A stretch of DNA of 64,000 bases from Parvicella tangerina. Its GTDB lineage: Bacteria; Bacteroidota; Bacteroidia; Flavobacteriales_D; Parvicellaceae. Location of the stretch: NCBI RefSeq assembly GCF_907165195.1, contig NZ_OU015584.1:1178001-1242000 (forward strand). The letters run 5' to 3'. The position numbers and the translations under genes are program-made. Shown here piece after piece: positions 63,240 to 64,000 of this stretch (position 1 is the stretch's first letter; each line of letters opens with the position of its first letter). The notes below the pieces were generated by a model. That model had not been told where the DNA came from and did not search any database. It saw only the letters and a list, made by a program, of their open reading frames with translations.

Positions 63240-64000
63240 TTATCTCATCAAGTACATTTTACCAAACCCTTTGCGAAAAGATCTTTCGTCAGCTGAGGTC
63301 GATCGATGTTCAATGTCCTCTCCATCAATTTTGGCAATTACTCTATAAAGATAAATTCCGTTGGCTAGTTGGTCACCAAACTCGTCACGCCCATCCCAAG
63401 CGTAGGAGGTGATATTGTTGCCAATTCGGATGTCCCCCAAATCGTATAGATCGATCTCTTTCACAACTTTACCCGTTACTGTCATGATCTGAATTTGCAG
63501 TTCATCTGGTATTTTAGAGCCTGTAAGCGTAAAAACAAACTGAGTACTAGTAGAAAATGGATTAGGATAATTGAAAAGATGCGTTATTGACGAATGAGTT
63601 ACAACTTCAAAGTCGATCTCATAACTGTAATCTCCACTAGCGTTTTGAGATTTATCAGATCCTTGAACCTGAAGCGTATAAATTCCGTCTTCAACAAATT
63701 TAGGGTTGTATTCAATTAAGAATTTATTTTGCTCATCCTGAGCTGGCTCGAAGTGGAGTACTTCATCAGGGCCAGTCATAAAGTAAACGCGCTGAAATGA
63801 ACTCTGATCCGGATGTTTAAGGTAGATTTTAAATAAGCTGGTATCTGCAATTTCATCCATTAGCAAAAACGGATTCTCATCATCCAACGTTATCTGAATA
63901 TTGGGTTCCGCACTCACAATATCTTCGTTAATAATATGTACGCCATCAAACGTAACATCTAGAATAGGGTTAATATCATCTTCTGTTACATTAAATGAAA
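63240..64000 (-). CDS. PorU2-like type IX secretion protein, C-terminal part
   Basis: The frame is open to the window edge (I translated it to base 63996), so the gene starts right of 64000. The visible 250 residues contain NPILDVTFDGVHIINEDIVSAEP, as in the C-terminal region of putative T9SS sortase PorU2. A segment LQVQGSDKSQNASGDYSYEI follows. A FlgD-Ig-like end comes last: FNYPNPFSTSTQFVFTL, AWDGRDEFGDQLANGIYLYRV and FGKMYLMR. The catalytic gingipain-like domain would be outside. Together with the PKD adhesin it supports a functional T9SS in this organism. Confidence 0.8.
   Translation of the reverse strand, partial: SFNVTEDDINPILDVTFDGVHIINEDIVSAEPNIQITLDDENPFLLMDEIADTSLFKIYLKHPDQSSFQRVYFMTGPDEVLHFEPAQDEQNKFLIEYNPKFVEDGIYTLQVQGSDKSQNASGDYSYEIDFEVVTHSSITHLFNYPNPFSTSTQFVFTLTGSKIPDELQIQIMTVTGKVVKEIDLYDLGDIRIGNNITSYAWDGRDEFGDQLANGIYLYRVIAKIDGEDIEHRSTSADERSFRKGFGKMYLMR

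Overview
The window looks like the chromosome of a marine-type member of the Bacteroidota (Flavobacteriia/Cryomorphaceae-like). The sequence is AT-rich. Several genes are preceded by the Bacteroidota -7 element TAnnTTTG rather than a sigma70 promoter. The proteome is lineage-typical: a PKD-repeat adhesin with a gliding-motility C-terminal domain, a C-terminal piece resembling the type IX secretion protein PorU2, a DUF5916 outer-membrane protein, a propeller-type sensor kinase, an M61 peptidase and DUF2461. No rRNA, tRNA, insertion sequence, phage gene or CRISPR array was seen, and no gene-free stretch exceeds 300 bases.

Region 1 (1-35719) is one very large, co-oriented surface-polysaccharide locus that continues leftward out of the window. 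Its genes overlap or abut by a few bases over long stretches. It holds about a dozen glycosyltransferases (GT2, GT4 and capsule/CDP-glycerol-transferase-like), a Wzy/O-antigen-ligase-like membrane protein, a UDP-GlcNAc 2-epimerase, an extended SDR epimerase, two hexapeptide acyltransferases, a SAM methyltransferase, a phytanoyl-dioxygenase-like oxygenase, a beta-propeller glycosidase-like protein, a WbqC-like protein and six sulfotransferase-like proteins. No flippase or initiating transferase is present, so those should lie to the left.

At the core of region 1 (13769-22088) is an uninterrupted cassette. A SpsF-like cytidylyltransferase, a NeuB-type nonulosonate synthase and a KdsC-like HAD phosphatase are followed directly by a DltA-like amino-acid adenylating enzyme, a GNAT, an acyl-carrier protein, an MBOAT acyltransferase, a DltD/AlgX-like SGNH protein and a DUF4910 hydrolase. 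I read this as a Gram-negative analogue of the Dlt D-alanylation system, coupled to a sialic/legionaminic-type sugar on a sulfated glycan. A second MBOAT plus SGNH pair without its own ligase or carrier lies at 28899-31189.

Region 2 (35716-53473) is housekeeping and lineage-conserved: M61 peptidase, DUF3817, a metallo-beta-lactamase-fold hydrolase, a CsgG/TolB-N-like outer-membrane protein, a second PhyH protein, a tandem VOC protein, elongation factor P, DUF2461, a zinc-ribbon protein, AroQ, a lipoprotein, a KirBac-like potassium channel, PurD, 3-hydroxyacyl-CoA dehydrogenase, an unrecognised 777-residue secreted protein and a DUF5916 protein.

Region 3 (53474-64000) starts with a divergent intergenic region carrying three copies of a 9-mer. 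It then has the 11-PKD-repeat adhesin, a phosphatidylserine decarboxylase homologue, a propeller/LytS-type sensor kinase, a small acidic lipoprotein with a clear terminator, a CPBP membrane protease, a small unknown gene and the C-terminal part of a PorU2-like protein running off the right edge.
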